Shown: positions 17,854-33,620, numbered from the stretch's first letter. The stretch: 64,000 nucleotides of DNA from Alphaproteobacteria bacterium (GCA_016125135.1 WGMJ01000009.1:1-64000), one strand, 5' to 3'. Numbers and translations are program-made. Notes: generated by a model from the letters alone, not told the origin.

Positions 17854-18360
17854 ATGAACAAAGATATTCATTTTATCCTGACTGGCGGAACAATAGATTC
17901 TGTGTTTGACCCTTCGGCAGATGCCGTTATCGTCAACAAAGCTTCTGTAATTTCAGAATTCATCGAGAATAAAATATTACCACATGCTGATTTTAGCTAT
18001 GAAGTATTAACCATGAAAGATAGCCGCGATATTACCGATCATATACGCGAGGAAATCATTAGAAGCATCACTAAATGTGAGAAGAAAAATATAGTTATTA
18101 CACATGGGACCTACACGATGGCTGAAACAGCATGCTATCTGGATGGAAAAACACCACCTGATAAAACGATCATACTTACGGGCTCCATGTTTCCATTGAA
18201 GGGGTTTTCTGATTCTGATGCGCCTTTTAATCTGGGCTTTGCTATTGCATCGGCAATGGCCCTTCCCTCGGGCATTTATATCGCCATGAACGGGACTGTT
18301 TTTAAGGCACAAGAAGCTCTTAAAGATCTTAAAAAAGCCCGCTTTACCTTCAAAAAATAG
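17854..18360 (+). CDS. Half-length asparaginase-domain protein
   Basis: The 168-residue product aligns with the N-terminal domain of type II L-asparaginases: TGGTIDS near the start, THGTYTMAETA, ILTGSM, DAPFNLGFAIASA and YIAMNGTVF. The entire C-terminal domain is missing. The second triad is incomplete: the Asp of the usual HGTDTM is Tyr, and the Lys in the following helix is not seen. The first Thr (TGGT) is kept. Short asparaginase-domain proteins of this size exist in other bacteria, so it is probably a real gene and not a fragment. It begins one base after pntB and should be co-transcribed. Activity cannot be inferred. Confidence 0.8.
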   Translation: MNKDIHFILTGGTIDSVFDPSADAVIVNKASVISEFIENKILPHADFSYEVLTMKDSRDITDHIREEIIRSITKCEKKNIVITHGTYTMAETACYLDGKTPPDKTIILTGSMFPLKGFSDSDAPFNLGFAIASAMALPSGIYIAMNGTVFKAQEALKDLKKARFTFKK

Positions 18361-18417
18361 CAGTTTTTCTTGCTTTTTGTTGTATATTATGTAAATATAT
18401 AACAAAAGATTAACAAA

Positions 18418-18432
18418 TTAAGCCGATTTTAA
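18418..18432. promoter_or_regulatory. CtrA-like binding site
   Basis: TTAA-N7-TTAA, the full CtrA consensus spacing, occupies 18418-18432, with a further TTAA at 18410-18413. It lies 53 bases before the first hydrolase gene in an AT-rich gap. This matches the site bound by the alphaproteobacterial cell-cycle regulator CtrA, but an AT-rich gap can contain it by chance. Confidence 0.5.
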
Positions 18433-18484
18433 CCCCTATCGCTTGTAATGCTCGTAATCACAAATAAAAAAACGAGAACGGGGA

Positions 18485-19594
18485 ATGGGCAGCTTACGGG
18501 AAAGCTACGAGCGCATTGCAAGCCTGAAAAGGCTTATTCTTGATGAACCTGAAAAAATGGAGCATCAATCATTTGCTATTGGTAATAGCTACATAAGAGC
18601 CGCCAAGATTCCACCAGCAGAAGGGAAACAAGAAAAAGGACAGGTCATCCTTGCGACAGGATTTAATGAAAGTTTCCATGACCATTATGAAAGAATAAAA
18701 TACTTCACCGACAGAGGTTACACCGTTTTCACGCCTGACTGGGCTGGCCAAGGTACCTCTGGACAAAAGTTAGGCCAGAAATTAGGCAAGCCGCGCACAG
18801 ATGGACATGACGATGATGTCAGAGATCTGGATATCCTGATACGCGATAAGTGGAAAATTGATTTCTCGAAACCAACTTTCGTTTTTGGTTATTCCACCGG
18901 CGCACACATTGTTGCCCTTTGGGAAGATCAAAACCCGGATCTAGCACAAAAGCTTGCAGGCAACATCTTTCCCGCTTTAATGGCCGATCTTAAAACACCA
19001 AAGAAATTAATGTCTAGCGATGCAATGTCACATGAAGAATCACATCAGCTTTCCCAGCAAGCTTGCGATATGGGGCTGGAAAATGTCGACCTGCCGAACA
19101 CACGCACAAAAGGCTTCGACCTGACCTATTTTTTCAAACACTCGGTCAAACAATCCGGCAATGCCTTGAAGAAGCTCAATGGGTCAGCACGTGACCATTT
19201 CGGCTCAGAAGCCCGCTTAAGCCGCAGCCCGTTCAAAATGCCGACCTTTGGCTGGGTTGCGGCAGCTTATCGTACACTTAAAAAAACTGCTTCACCTGAG
19301 CTTTGGAAAAATATCAACGTGCCAACCCTTATTCTGACCGGCACCAAAGACGAAGTCGTTGATATTGATGCCAACGTTGCAGCAGCAGCCAATATTCCCG
19401 ATAATAAAGGCCAGCATATTACCCTTGAAGGTGTAGACCACTCGCTTTGGTCAATGAATGACGAAGCCTATGATAAAATGTTCGGGTATATTGAGACTTT
19501 TATGGATGAGTGCGTTGATAAATTTCATCTTGGACAATATATGCCGAGCCCCGCCAACGACATAGGCCCTGTTATTACGCCTAAAGTTGCGTAA
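18485..19594 (+). CDS. Alpha/beta hydrolase, lysophospholipase-like
   Basis: The 369-residue soluble protein has the S33/PldB-type alpha/beta hydrolase fold. Visible are VILATGFNESFHDHYERIKYF (oxyanion region), DWAGQGTSGQ, the nucleophile elbow FGYSTGAH (Ser near residue 137), a lid insertion of about 100 residues, TGTKDEVVDI (acid Asp near 290) and VDHSLW (His near 319). The catalytic set is thus complete. The usual HG motif after the first strand is TGFNE, a difference from most lysophospholipases. Substrate is unknown. A related hydrolase follows after 26 bases, and the pair may form an operon with a CtrA-like site upstream. Confidence 0.85.
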   Translation: MGSLRESYERIASLKRLILDEPEKMEHQSFAIGNSYIRAAKIPPAEGKQEKGQVILATGFNESFHDHYERIKYFTDRGYTVFTPDWAGQGTSGQKLGQKLGKPRTDGHDDDVRDLDILIRDKWKIDFSKPTFVFGYSTGAHIVALWEDQNPDLAQKLAGNIFPALMADLKTPKKLMSSDAMSHEESHQLSQQACDMGLENVDLPNTRTKGFDLTYFFKHSVKQSGNALKKLNGSARDHFGSEARLSRSPFKMPTFGWVAAAYRTLKKTASPELWKNINVPTLILTGTKDEVVDIDANVAAAANIPDNKGQHITLEGVDHSLWSMNDEAYDKMFGYIETFMDECVDKFHLGQYMPSPANDIGPVITPKVA

Positions 19595-19620
19595 ACTGAA
19601 TTCTATGGCACAATAGACGC

Positions 19621-24210
<4,590 letters not shown>

Positions 24211-24250
24211 ACGGAAATATTAGCTAGTTTTGGGGGTGAAAGAAAGTGCC

Positions 24251-25066
24251 CTAGAGCAAGGAATCCATGGTTCTGCTCAACCATGATTTCTTGTCTTCCA
24301 GCTGTTCGCGCTGGTCAGGCTGGAGAAGCGCATAAGTATCCGCGTACCATTCCGAGCCGGGGTAGTTATGCCCCAGAACAGCGGCGATTCGGGTTGCTTC
24401 GTTCTTCAGACCCAGAATTGTGTAGCATTCAACAAGGCGATGAAGCGCCTCGGGGATATGGGTTGTTGTCTGGTATTGCGTAACAACATTCCGGAAACGG
24501 TTAATCGCAGCGTTAATATGTTTACGCTTAAGATAATAACGGCCGATTTCCATCTGCTGGCCCGCAAGGTGGTCCACTGTCAAATCGCGCTTCAGTTTGG
24601 CATCACGCGCATATTCGCTCTCGGGGAATCGCTCCACAACAACATTCAGTGACTGCAAGGCTTGCTGTGTCATATCCTGATCACGCCGCACATCGGAGAT
24701 CTGCTCGTAATAACAAAGCGCTTTCAGGTAGTGGGCATAACCCACCTCGGGATGGCCGGGGTGCAGCTCGATAAAACGGTCAAGTGCCACCAATGCGTCA
24801 TCATAACGCTGGCCATCATAATAGGATTTGGCGGCTTTTAATTGGGCCTTGGCTGCAAGATCAGAATAAGGGTGCTGGCGCTCGACCTCTTCGTAAAGCC
24901 TTGTCGCTTCGCTATATTCTCCCTCTTTCATCGCGGCTTCGGCTTTACCGTATAAAACATCAGCGGGCTGATCAGCCAGTTTGTCTTTTGCATCTTCCGT
25001 GCTGGAACATGCGACAATAAGAAGAACCGAAAGAAGGCTTAAAATGCGTAACATAAAAGGGAGCAT
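24251..25066 (-). CDS. bamD: Outer-membrane assembly lipoprotein BamD
   Basis: BamD is the essential lipoprotein partner of BamA in outer-membrane protein insertion. The 271-residue product has a lipoprotein signal ending LLIVAC, then tetratricopeptide-like repeats (LYGKAEAAMKEGEYSEATRLYEEVERQHPYS and following units), as in BamD/ComL. The start could be the ATG at 25066 or the one four codons later, which gives a more usual signal (MLRILSLLSV). It lies between lpxC and recN. Confidence 0.95.
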   Translation of the reverse strand: MLPFMLRILSLLSVLLIVACSSTEDAKDKLADQPADVLYGKAEAAMKEGEYSEATRLYEEVERQHPYSDLAAKAQLKAAKSYYDGQRYDDALVALDRFIELHPGHPEVGYAHYLKALCYYEQISDVRRDQDMTQQALQSLNVVVERFPESEYARDAKLKRDLTVDHLAGQQMEIGRYYLKRKHINAAINRFRNVVTQYQTTTHIPEALHRLVECYTILGLKNEATRIAAVLGHNYPGSEWYADTYALLQPDQREQLEDKKSWLSRTMDSLL

Positions 25067-25090
25067 AGACCTTTTGGAAATAGCTGTAAA

Positions 25091-25960
25091 CTAGACGATT
25101 GTATAAGCGTCTGGCGTATTCATCAGGTGGCGCACAGCGCGATTACTGAAGGCATGCCCGGGCTGCACAGCAATAATTTCAGCCTCGAAATGGGCATCCA
25201 CCATGCCCGATGTATCGCCGTGCAAATCCAGTAATTTGTGAGAAACCAACTCGTCATCGAAACGCAATTTGCCGCCGCCATAAAGGCCTGCACCATCAAT
25301 AACGATTGCGTTATCGGTAGACCCGCCGCGCGCCAAACCCTTGCTTTGTAGAAACTCTACATCTTTCAAAAAACAGAATGTACGTGCTGATGCAATGTTA
25401 TGTACGAAGTTTCCGTTAATCATTGTTTCGCGGCGCTTGCTTTTCTCGAAAGCAAAATGCCCTGCCGCACGCTCGCTAAAATCAATCGTTACATCCAGTA
25501 CAGGGAGTTCAGATGGTTTAAAAGTAATTTTCTTCGTGCCTTCGACAAAAGTAACTTCTTTCAAAACTTTCAAAACGCGACGCTTGGCACCTTGATCGAC
25601 GATGCCTGCATCCATAAAAGCATCGACAAAAAGTTGTGATGACCCGTCAAGGATGGGCATCTCGTCACCATCAACCTCAACGCTTAAATTATGAACCCCG
25701 CAGCCTACAGTCGCCGCCATAAAATGTTCGATCGTGCTCAGACTAACGCCGTCTTCGTTGGAAATAACCGTACAAAGCTCGGAAGGAACCACGCGATCCC
25801 ACAAGGCGGGGATAATGTTATTTTTATCCGCAACATCAGTGCGCTTGAAAACCACCCCATGGCCAGCAGGTGCAGGATACACTGTCACACGGGCGATGCG
25901 CCCCGAATGGACGCCAACCCCTTCAAATGTCACGGATTTTGCGATAGTGCCTTGATTCAT
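25091..25960 (-). CDS. lpxC: UDP-3-O-acyl-N-acetylglucosamine deacetylase
   Basis: Zinc enzyme for the committed step of lipid A synthesis. The ATG at 25960 gives 289 residues starting MNQGTIAKSVTFEGVGVHSG, the usual LpxC start; a frame extended to 25996 runs into the ftsZ terminator and is rejected. Zinc ligands are seen in TIEHFMAA and in LLDLHGDTSG (His and Asp), and the catalytic Glu/His region is present. It is preceded by a strong hairpin only 16 bases upstream, so its expression may rely on read-through or on processing of the ftsZ message. Confidence 0.97.
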   Translation of the reverse strand: MNQGTIAKSVTFEGVGVHSGRIARVTVYPAPAGHGVVFKRTDVADKNNIIPALWDRVVPSELCTVISNEDGVSLSTIEHFMAATVGCGVHNLSVEVDGDEMPILDGSSQLFVDAFMDAGIVDQGAKRRVLKVLKEVTFVEGTKKITFKPSELPVLDVTIDFSERAAGHFAFEKSKRRETMINGNFVHNIASARTFCFLKDVEFLQSKGLARGGSTDNAIVIDGAGLYGGGKLRFDDELVSHKLLDLHGDTSGMVDAHFEAEIIAVQPGHAFSNRAVRHLMNTPDAYTIV

Positions 25961-25975
25961 AAATATAATATAGAA

Positions 25976-26005
25976 AAAGCGTGAGGGCCGAACCACTCAC
26001 GCTTT
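25976..26005 (-). terminator. Rho-independent terminator between ftsZ and lpxC
   Basis: On the minus strand AAAGCGTGAG and CTCACGCTTT form a ten-pair stem with a ten-base loop, followed by a short T run. It follows the ftsZ stop by 27 bases and ends 15 bases before the lpxC start codon, so it can set the ratio between ftsZ and lpxC expression. Confidence 0.85.
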
Positions 26006-26032
26006 CTTACAAACTGTTACTTTTTGTAGTTC

Positions 26033-27853
26033 TTAGTTGGCCTGACGGCGAAGGAAGGCCGGAATATCCAGTTCGCTTTCACCTTGGGCAGCTGGCGCCT
26101 TGTAAGGACGGTCCATATTCAGACGCTCCTGTACAGGCTGGGCTTCTTGCCCGTATGTCTGTGCATAGTTCATTGGCGGCTGTTGCTGAGGACGCGCCTG
26201 GGGTGCCACTTCGCTCAAATCTTCCTCGTCACGGCTGAACAAGCTACCCGTTACGCGCTCGATAAAAGACATCGCCTTACGTGACAGAGGCTTCTTTGCC
26301 GCGGTTTGCTCAGGCTGAGCATAGGCCGCTTGACGCGCCGGGGCGGCCATAGGCTGCTGTGCATAATTTGCTTGCGGGGCTGTATAAGCCGGCGCTTGTA
26401 CAGGTTCGGCATACATCAAACGCTGCGGCTGCTGTGGCTGCACGTATTGTGGCGCCTGCTGCTGCACTGGTTGCCGCGCCAATGTTGGTTGAACCGCATC
26501 TTCCTGATTGTAAGTTGCTGCTTTCTGGGCGGCATCTGCTTCAACAGGCTCTGGCGGAATAAAAGATTCGCCGTAGCGTGTACCACGTTTTACATCAGCG
26601 GCTGTGCCATCGGTTTTCTGTTTGGCTGCGGCAGCCTGAAACAAATCGCCAGCATCAGCTGTCTCTTCTTGCTGTATAGCCGGTTGTGGCACTGTTGTAT
26701 CATAGATATTCAACGGACGCGGAACAGCCACCATACGTGTAGGCGTTGCAGGCTGCACTTCAACAGGCGCTGGCGCTTGCTGTTGGACAACTTGCGTTTG
26801 CTGCATATAGCTGCGCGGCGTTGTGCGGGTTACGAACCCCTGCCCACCCGATGTGGAAGTCGTAGTTGTTCTTTTGGTGTCTGCAGTAACATCAATACCT
26901 GCAGCAACAACAGAAACGCGCATAATGCCTTGTAGGCTTTCATCAAAGCGGCAGCCGAAGATGATGTTTGCATCAGGGTCAACTTCTTTTGTAATGCGCA
27001 AGCAAGCCTCATCAGCTTCGAACAATGTCATATCCTGACCGCCGGTGACGTTGATAATAACAGCGCGCGCACCTTTCAGAGAGACATCATCAAGCAGCGG
27101 ATTGTTGATTGCAGCTTCAGCAGCTTCAATTGCGCGGTTATCGCCTTCGGCTTCACCGGTGCCCATAACAGCTTTGCCCATTTCGCGCATAACTGCCTTC
27201 ACATCATTGAAATCAAGGTTCACGTTACCTTCTTTGACCATCAAATCTGTAACGCCACGCACTGCTGATTGCAGGACGCTATCGGCCATGCGGAAAGCTT
27301 CTGCGAAAGTTGTTTTCTCGTTCGCAACGCGGAATAAATTCTGGTTCGGAATAACGATGAGCGTATCAACATATTTTTGCATTTCTGCAATGCCAGCTTC
27401 CGCCATTTTCATACGCTTCGTGCCTTCAAAATGGAAAGGCTTCGTTACAACGCCAACAGTGAGAATACCGCGCTCACGGGCAATGCGTGCAATAACTGGT
27501 GCAGCACCTGTTCCTGTACCCCCACCCATACCGGCCGTGATGAAAACCATATTCGCGCCTTCAAGGTAAGCCGCGATTTCCTCTACAGACTCTTCCGCTG
27601 CAGACGCGCCAATATCAGGGTTTGCACCTGCGCCAAGGCCGCCCGTTACATCAACACCAAGCTGGATTTTGTATTCCGCTTGGTTGCGCGTTAGCGCTTG
27701 TGCGTCTGTATTGCAGATCAGGAATTTTGCGCCAGCTAGGCCACCCTCAATCATGTGATCGACTGCGTTACCACCTGCGCCACCGATACCGGCAACGATA
27801 ATTTCAGGGGCTAGTTTGCTTTTGTCTTTAGGAGACATTTTAAGATTCAACAT
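26033..27853 (-). CDS. ftsZ: Cell division GTPase FtsZ
   Basis: Tubulin-like GTPase forming the division ring. The 606-residue protein has the N-terminal GTP fold with [13 protein letters not shown], the tubulin signature [10 protein letters not shown] and the synergy-loop motif NLDFNDV, all within about residues 10-320. A long Gln/Pro/Ala-rich linker of about 270 residues follows, typical of Alphaproteobacteria, and the conserved C-terminal peptide ([11 protein letters not shown]) that binds FtsA is intact. The upstream gap holds a predicted promoter with a perfect DnaA box. Downstream is a strong terminator before lpxC. Confidence 0.98.
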   Translation of the reverse strand: MLNLKMSPKDKSKLAPEIIVAGIGGAGGNAVDHMIEGGLAGAKFLICNTDAQALTRNQAEYKIQLGVDVTGGLGAGANPDIGASAAEESVEEIAAYLEGANMVFITAGMGGGTGTGAAPVIARIARERGILTVGVVTKPFHFEGTKRMKMAEAGIAEMQKYVDTLIVIPNQNLFRVANEKTTFAEAFRMADSVLQSAVRGVTDLMVKEGNVNLDFNDVKAVMREMGKAVMGTGEAEGDNRAIEAAEAAINNPLLDDVSLKGARAVIINVTGGQDMTLFEADEACLRITKEVDPDANIIFGCRFDESLQGIMRVSVVAAGIDVTADTKRTTTTSTSGGQGFVTRTTPRSYMQQTQVVQQQAPAPVEVQPATPTRMVAVPRPLNIYDTTVPQPAIQQEETADAGDLFQAAAAKQKTDGTAADVKRGTRYGESFIPPEPVEADAAQKAATYNQEDAVQPTLARQPVQQQAPQYVQPQQPQRLMYAEPVQAPAYTAPQANYAQQPMAAPARQAAYAQPEQTAAKKPLSRKAMSFIERVTGSLFSRDEEDLSEVAPQARPQQQPPMNYAQTYGQEAQPVQERLNMDRPYKAPAAQGESELDIPAFLRRQAN

Positions 27854-27967
27854 GAGAGTAACGAAGCTCCAACGTGGTAAAAAGTTGATAATTTGAACGG
27901 GCGCGAATCACCCAAAGATTATTCTAGAAGAAGTGTGGAATCTGAAAAAGGATATTAAGAATAACCC

Positions 27968-28005
27968 TGTGGATAAGTATAGTATAAATCAGGGATGAAA
28001 TTCAA
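27968..28005 (-). promoter_or_regulatory. Predicted ftsZ promoter with overlapping DnaA box
   Basis: Minus strand TTGAAT (28000-28005) and TATACT (27976-27981) are spaced by 18 bases. The perfect DnaA box TTATCCACA covers 27968-27976 and shares its first base with the -10, so it spans the expected start point. DnaA control of ftsZ is known in Caulobacter; here it is inferred from position. A second TATACT at 27981-27986 is too close to the -35. Confidence 0.55.
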
Positions 28006-28034
28006 ATTTAAATGGTTAATTCTATTTTACTGAA

Positions 28035-29303
28035 CTACCAGTTTTCTTTTAACCAAACTTGCACACGCTCCCACACATTACGCGGTGCTGCCTGTTGCAT
28101 AATTGCGGCGGGCAACTCGTCTGCCCTCTCGCTCATATATTGTAGCAAACCGGCGGTCGTCGAAAACGCGGGGCCAGAAACAGCCTCGGCCAAGCCTTGA
28201 ATACGTGCAGGACGGCCCAAGCGCACCTGCTTATCAAGCAAACGTTGCGCCAGATCACGCAAGCCTGGCAACTGTGATGCACCACCGGTCAGAACAACAC
28301 GACGGCCAATGCGGTTCATCAAACCTGTGTCATGCATTTTCGCGCGCGCGATCTCGAGTATCTCTTCAAGGCGCGGCTGGATAATGCCAATTAGCAATGA
28401 ACGTGGAACGTGGTTTGGCTGGTAATGGTCTTCTTCGCCAAGCGGTGGGACATCAATCAGTTCAACATCGTCCGTTACTGTTGCAATGGCGCTACCGTAT
28501 AATGTTTTCAAACGCTCGGCATGGCCCCATGTTGTCATCAGTCCGCGCGCAATATCATTTGTTACATTCTGGCCGCCCAAAGGCACAGCATCGGTATAAA
28601 GCAATTGCCCGTCATAAAAGATACCAAGCGATGTAATGCCGCCGCCCATATCTATAACCGTTGCGCCCAGGTTCAATTCGTCTTCAACAAGGCATGAAAT
28701 GCCGGACGCATAAATAGACGAGCAGAGCGCAACAATATCAAGGTGCGAGCGCTCGGTTGTTGCGGCCAGATTTTTAAGCGCATTGTTTGCGCCTAACACC
28801 ATATGGATATCAACACCCAGATGCTGGCCTATAAGCCCTCGCGGTTCGCGGATCGCACCATACCCATCAAGGCCGTAACCAACAGGGATCGTGTGTAATA
28901 ATTCGTAATCCGGATGCGTGGCTTCGCTTTGTGCTTTTGCAAGCGCACGCTGCACATCATGATTTGTAACTTCCTGCCCTAACACCTGCACATCAACTTG
29001 TGCCAGTGTGGAAATAGAATGGACGCCCGGTATGTTGATAATAACTTCGCGTAACGGGTAGCCCTTGAGCGCTTCTGCCGCCATATTCTCGGCATGGTGC
29101 ACGGCTTGGCGCACAGATGCTTCTGCCGCGGCAAGGTCAACAACCATCCCCGCTTTGATACCTTTAGAAGCCTGATACCCGATGCCGACAACTTCCAGCC
29201 CACCGCGGTCATCCGTCACGCGGGCAATAAAACAGGCAATCTTGCTCGAACCGATATCGAGGGCTGCAATGAGGGAGTTTTTAACGAGGGCGTGTTTTTT
29301 CAT
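28035..29303 (-). CDS. ftsA: Cell division protein FtsA
   Basis: Actin-like ATPase that anchors FtsZ to the membrane and recruits late division proteins. The 422-residue product shows the actin-family phosphate motif ALDIGSSKIACFIAR, the FtsA-specific 1C subdomain (HSISTLAQVDVQVLGQEVTN), TVIDMGGGITSLGIF and VLTGGASQLPG. The C-terminal end (NVWERVQVWLKENW) is an amphipathic helix typical of the membrane-targeting sequence. Unlike many relatives, no ftsQ or ddl lies upstream; the next gene is divergent rsmE. Confidence 0.97.
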   Translation of the reverse strand: MKKHALVKNSLIAALDIGSSKIACFIARVTDDRGGLEVVGIGYQASKGIKAGMVVDLAAAEASVRQAVHHAENMAAEALKGYPLREVIINIPGVHSISTLAQVDVQVLGQEVTNHDVQRALAKAQSEATHPDYELLHTIPVGYGLDGYGAIREPRGLIGQHLGVDIHMVLGANNALKNLAATTERSHLDIVALCSSIYASGISCLVEDELNLGATVIDMGGGITSLGIFYDGQLLYTDAVPLGGQNVTNDIARGLMTTWGHAERLKTLYGSAIATVTDDVELIDVPPLGEEDHYQPNHVPRSLLIGIIQPRLEEILEIARAKMHDTGLMNRIGRRVVLTGGASQLPGLRDLAQRLLDKQVRLGRPARIQGLAEAVSGPAFSTTAGLLQYMSERADELPAAIMQQAAPRNVWERVQVWLKENW

Positions 29304-29436
29304 GTGTCTTAAGGGCGGGATTCTGCGTTATAGGCACCTGAATGACAATAGCCTCGCGCAGAATAAAGGTTAATTTCCCAGAATCTTATTTTTTCACGTT
29401 GCCACGGGCAAAGCTGAATTATAATCTCCCGTTAAA

Positions 29437-30150
29437 ATGACTGTGAAAAAAATCCATCAACTTCCACGTCTTTATATAAAAAACCTTCTCGCGGAAGGTA
29501 GTGCCATTACGCTCGGCGAAGGCCCTACACACCAGCTTGCCAATGTCCTGCGTCTGAATAATGACGATGAAATAAGGGTTTTTGACGAAGAGGCTGGCGA
29601 GTTTCTAGCATCGCTTGAGCTGCCCAAGAAGAAAAATGCAATTGTGCATTTGAAGCAACAATTACAAGAGTCCCCACCCGCATCAAAGCCGCTCTGGCTT
29701 TATTTTGCGCCGATTAAAAAAAGCCGCATGGATTTCCTGATTGAGAAAGCCGCCGAACTCGGTGTAACCGATATCCAGCCAGTCCTGACCGACCGCACGG
29801 AAGTCCGTGACTTGAATTACGAGCGGATCACCGCACAGCTTGTTGAAGCTATAGAACAATGCGAGGCTTTTCATGTCCCGCGACTACACAAGGCAATCCC
29901 ACTCAAAAATATAAACGCTTCCCATAAAATCTATGCGGCGCTCGAGCGACGCCACGCAACACCATTACAGCAGGCAATCACAGCCCATAAAGAAGATGCA
30001 GCAGGTTTATTGATTGGTCCCGAAGGTGGTTTTACAGAAAACGAGACCGAGTGGTTGGAAAAAACCCCTGGCTTCGTTTCCGTGAGCCTCGGTGACCGCA
30101 TTTTAAGGGCGGAAACGGCCGCTCTTTATGGCCTCAGCCTACTGATTTGA
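29437..30150 (+). CDS. rsmE: 16S rRNA m3U1498 methyltransferase
   Basis: RsmE methylates U1498 of 16S rRNA using S-adenosylmethionine. The 237-residue product has an N-terminal PUA-like domain (LPRLYIKNLL...HQLANVLRLNNDDEIRVFD) and a SPOUT knot domain with DFLIEKAAELGVTDIQPVLTDRTEV, LLIGPEGGFTENE and SLGDRILRAETAALYGLSL, all characteristic. It stands alone between divergent ftsA and the cox genes, with no clear ribosome site. Confidence 0.95.
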   Translation: MTVKKIHQLPRLYIKNLLAEGSAITLGEGPTHQLANVLRLNNDDEIRVFDEEAGEFLASLELPKKKNAIVHLKQQLQESPPASKPLWLYFAPIKKSRMDFLIEKAAELGVTDIQPVLTDRTEVRDLNYERITAQLVEAIEQCEAFHVPRLHKAIPLKNINASHKIYAALERRHATPLQQAITAHKEDAAGLLIGPEGGFTENETEWLEKTPGFVSVSLGDRILRAETAALYGLSLLI

Positions 30151-30190
30151 GAACCATTCACAGCTGGCGACCCCCTCTTTTAAAACATGC

Positions 30191-30220
30191 TTGAAACACC
30201 TATAGTAATGGCGCTAAATA
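30191..30220 (+). promoter_or_regulatory. Predicted promoter of coxB-coxA
   Basis: TTGAAA (30191-30196) and TAAATA (30215-30220) are separated by 18 bases. The -10 lies in an inverted repeat CGCTA-N6-TAGCG. A ribosome site AAAGGG precedes the coxB ATG. Confidence 0.5.
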
Positions 30221-30246
30221 CCTAGCGATTCTAAAGGGTTATCTTA

Positions 30247-32708
<2,462 letters not shown>

Positions 32709-32723
32709 GTTTCGGCACGCAGT

Positions 32724-32751
32724 AAAAAGCCCCCGAAAGGGGGCTTTTTTT
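32724..32751 (+). terminator. Rho-independent terminator after coxA
   Basis: AAAAAGCCCCC and GGGGGCTTTTT pair around GAAA, followed by further T. It lies 15 bases after the coxA stop, showing that coxB-coxA form a two-gene unit. Confidence 0.92.
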
Positions 32752-32758
32752 GTTTCTA

Positions 32759-32784
32759 TTGACTTACCAGTCATGAATTTTGTA
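32759..32784 (+). promoter_or_regulatory. Promoter-like element, copy 1 of TTGAC-N12-AATTTTGTA
   Basis: TTGAC and AATTTTGTA are separated by 12 bases, and the same pattern recurs at 35803-35828. TTGACT fits a -35 and TGTATA or GTATAT at 16-17 bases fits a -10. It is upstream of the 109-residue unknown gene. Confidence 0.45.
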
Positions 32785-32827
32785 TATGTAAAGAAAAATA
32801 TAAAACAGGGATAAAAGGGAAATCGCC

Positions 32828-33157
32828 ATGGGAGAAGTACACGCCCTAGCCAGGCTTTTTCGTGAATCAAAGTTGCTGGAACTACAGCAACAGATTGAAG
32901 CCACACGAAAAAACTTGCGGGAAAAATTTGGGCATGCTGCCGCTGCGGGACTGTCTGCCCTTGCTGCAGGTGTAACAATAGATGCTGTTTTTGACAGCTT
33001 GGAAAAGGCCGCGCCCGTAGAGGCTTACGCTTTGCCGCTTGCACTTTTAGCCACCGCCGCATGGCAAGGCTACAAGGGCATAACAGCTGTAGATGAATTA
33101 GCGGTGCTAAAAAAGAAGCACGCACGTGATGAATTGATAGTAAGATTTATGGATTGA
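32828..33157 (+). CDS. Unknown 109-residue protein with hydrophobic segments
   Basis: I do not recognise this protein. It starts with a helical region rich in Lys, Arg, Glu and Gln (about residues 5-35), followed by two Ala/Leu-rich hydrophobic stretches (about 37-52 and 66-82) and a charged C-terminal helix (about 88-109). This could be two short membrane helices with both ends in the cytoplasm. The next gene begins two bases after its stop, so the two are probably coupled. A promoter-like element lies 44 bases upstream. Confidence 0.6.
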   Translation: MGEVHALARLFRESKLLELQQQIEATRKNLREKFGHAAAAGLSALAAGVTIDAVFDSLEKAAPVEAYALPLALLATAAWQGYKGITAVDELAVLKKKHARDELIVRFMD

Positions 33158-33159
33158 AA

Positions 33160-33573
33160 ATGCCTCGTAAAGGTAAAAAAGTAACATTACAAGACGCACG
33201 CGCCAGACGGAGAAACCACCTGTTATTCGGCGTGGCCAACACTGCATGTGCCGCTGCTGCTTTTGCGGCGACCGCCTTCAGTGGCTTACATGCAGTAAAT
33301 CTTGCTCTGAACTTTGATCGAATTGTTGAAAGCCAGATGCAGGAAGCTGTGCCAACCTGCCTCTCCTATAAATTTACAAATCCCGACTATACAGCGCGCT
33401 GTGTTGACCTTACCAGAACCAACAACACTTTACTTGCTGGCTTCCTTCCCTTTGCCAGCCTTACGCTTGGCTGGCTCGGCCTCGTCTTTTCACGCTCTGC
33501 CCGCAGTCGTTTTGTAGAAGCAAGGGGCAATAACACAACCGTAGAACGTCTTCTGGCAGAACAAGCCCCCTGA
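33160..33573 (+). CDS. Unknown two-helix membrane protein with paired cysteines
   Basis: The 137-residue product begins at the ATG at 33160 (a TTG two codons earlier is possible). It has a basic cytoplasmic end (PRKGKKVTLQDARARRRN), a membrane helix (about 20-42), a loop of about 45 residues with two Cys (PTCLSY and ARCVDL), a second helix (about 90-110) and a charged tail. The two Cys would face the periplasm and could form a disulfide. The layout resembles the 196-residue protein at 39794, though similarity is weak. Function unknown. Confidence 0.6.
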   Translation: MPRKGKKVTLQDARARRRNHLLFGVANTACAAAAFAATAFSGLHAVNLALNFDRIVESQMQEAVPTCLSYKFTNPDYTARCVDLTRTNNTLLAGFLPFASLTLGWLGLVFSRSARSRFVEARGNNTTVERLLAEQAP

Positions 33574-33620
33574 TGCTTGATTTTCTTGCGTGGAACGGGT
33601 TTTAAGGCTAAAAAAGCTTC

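Noticed and set aside
17854-18360. Asparaginase gene disrupted by a frameshift
   Set aside because: The downstream bases show no C-terminal asparaginase domain in any frame, and short proteins of this kind exist in other bacteria.
25961-25996. Longer start for lpxC
   Set aside because: The extension is made of terminator sequence, and LpxC normally starts at the equivalent of the ATG at 25960.
27968-27976. Perfect DnaA box as a sign of a replication origin
   Set aside because: A single box only, no cluster of further boxes or AT-rich unwinding element and no dnaA, dnaN or hemE nearby. A regulatory role at ftsZ is more likely.
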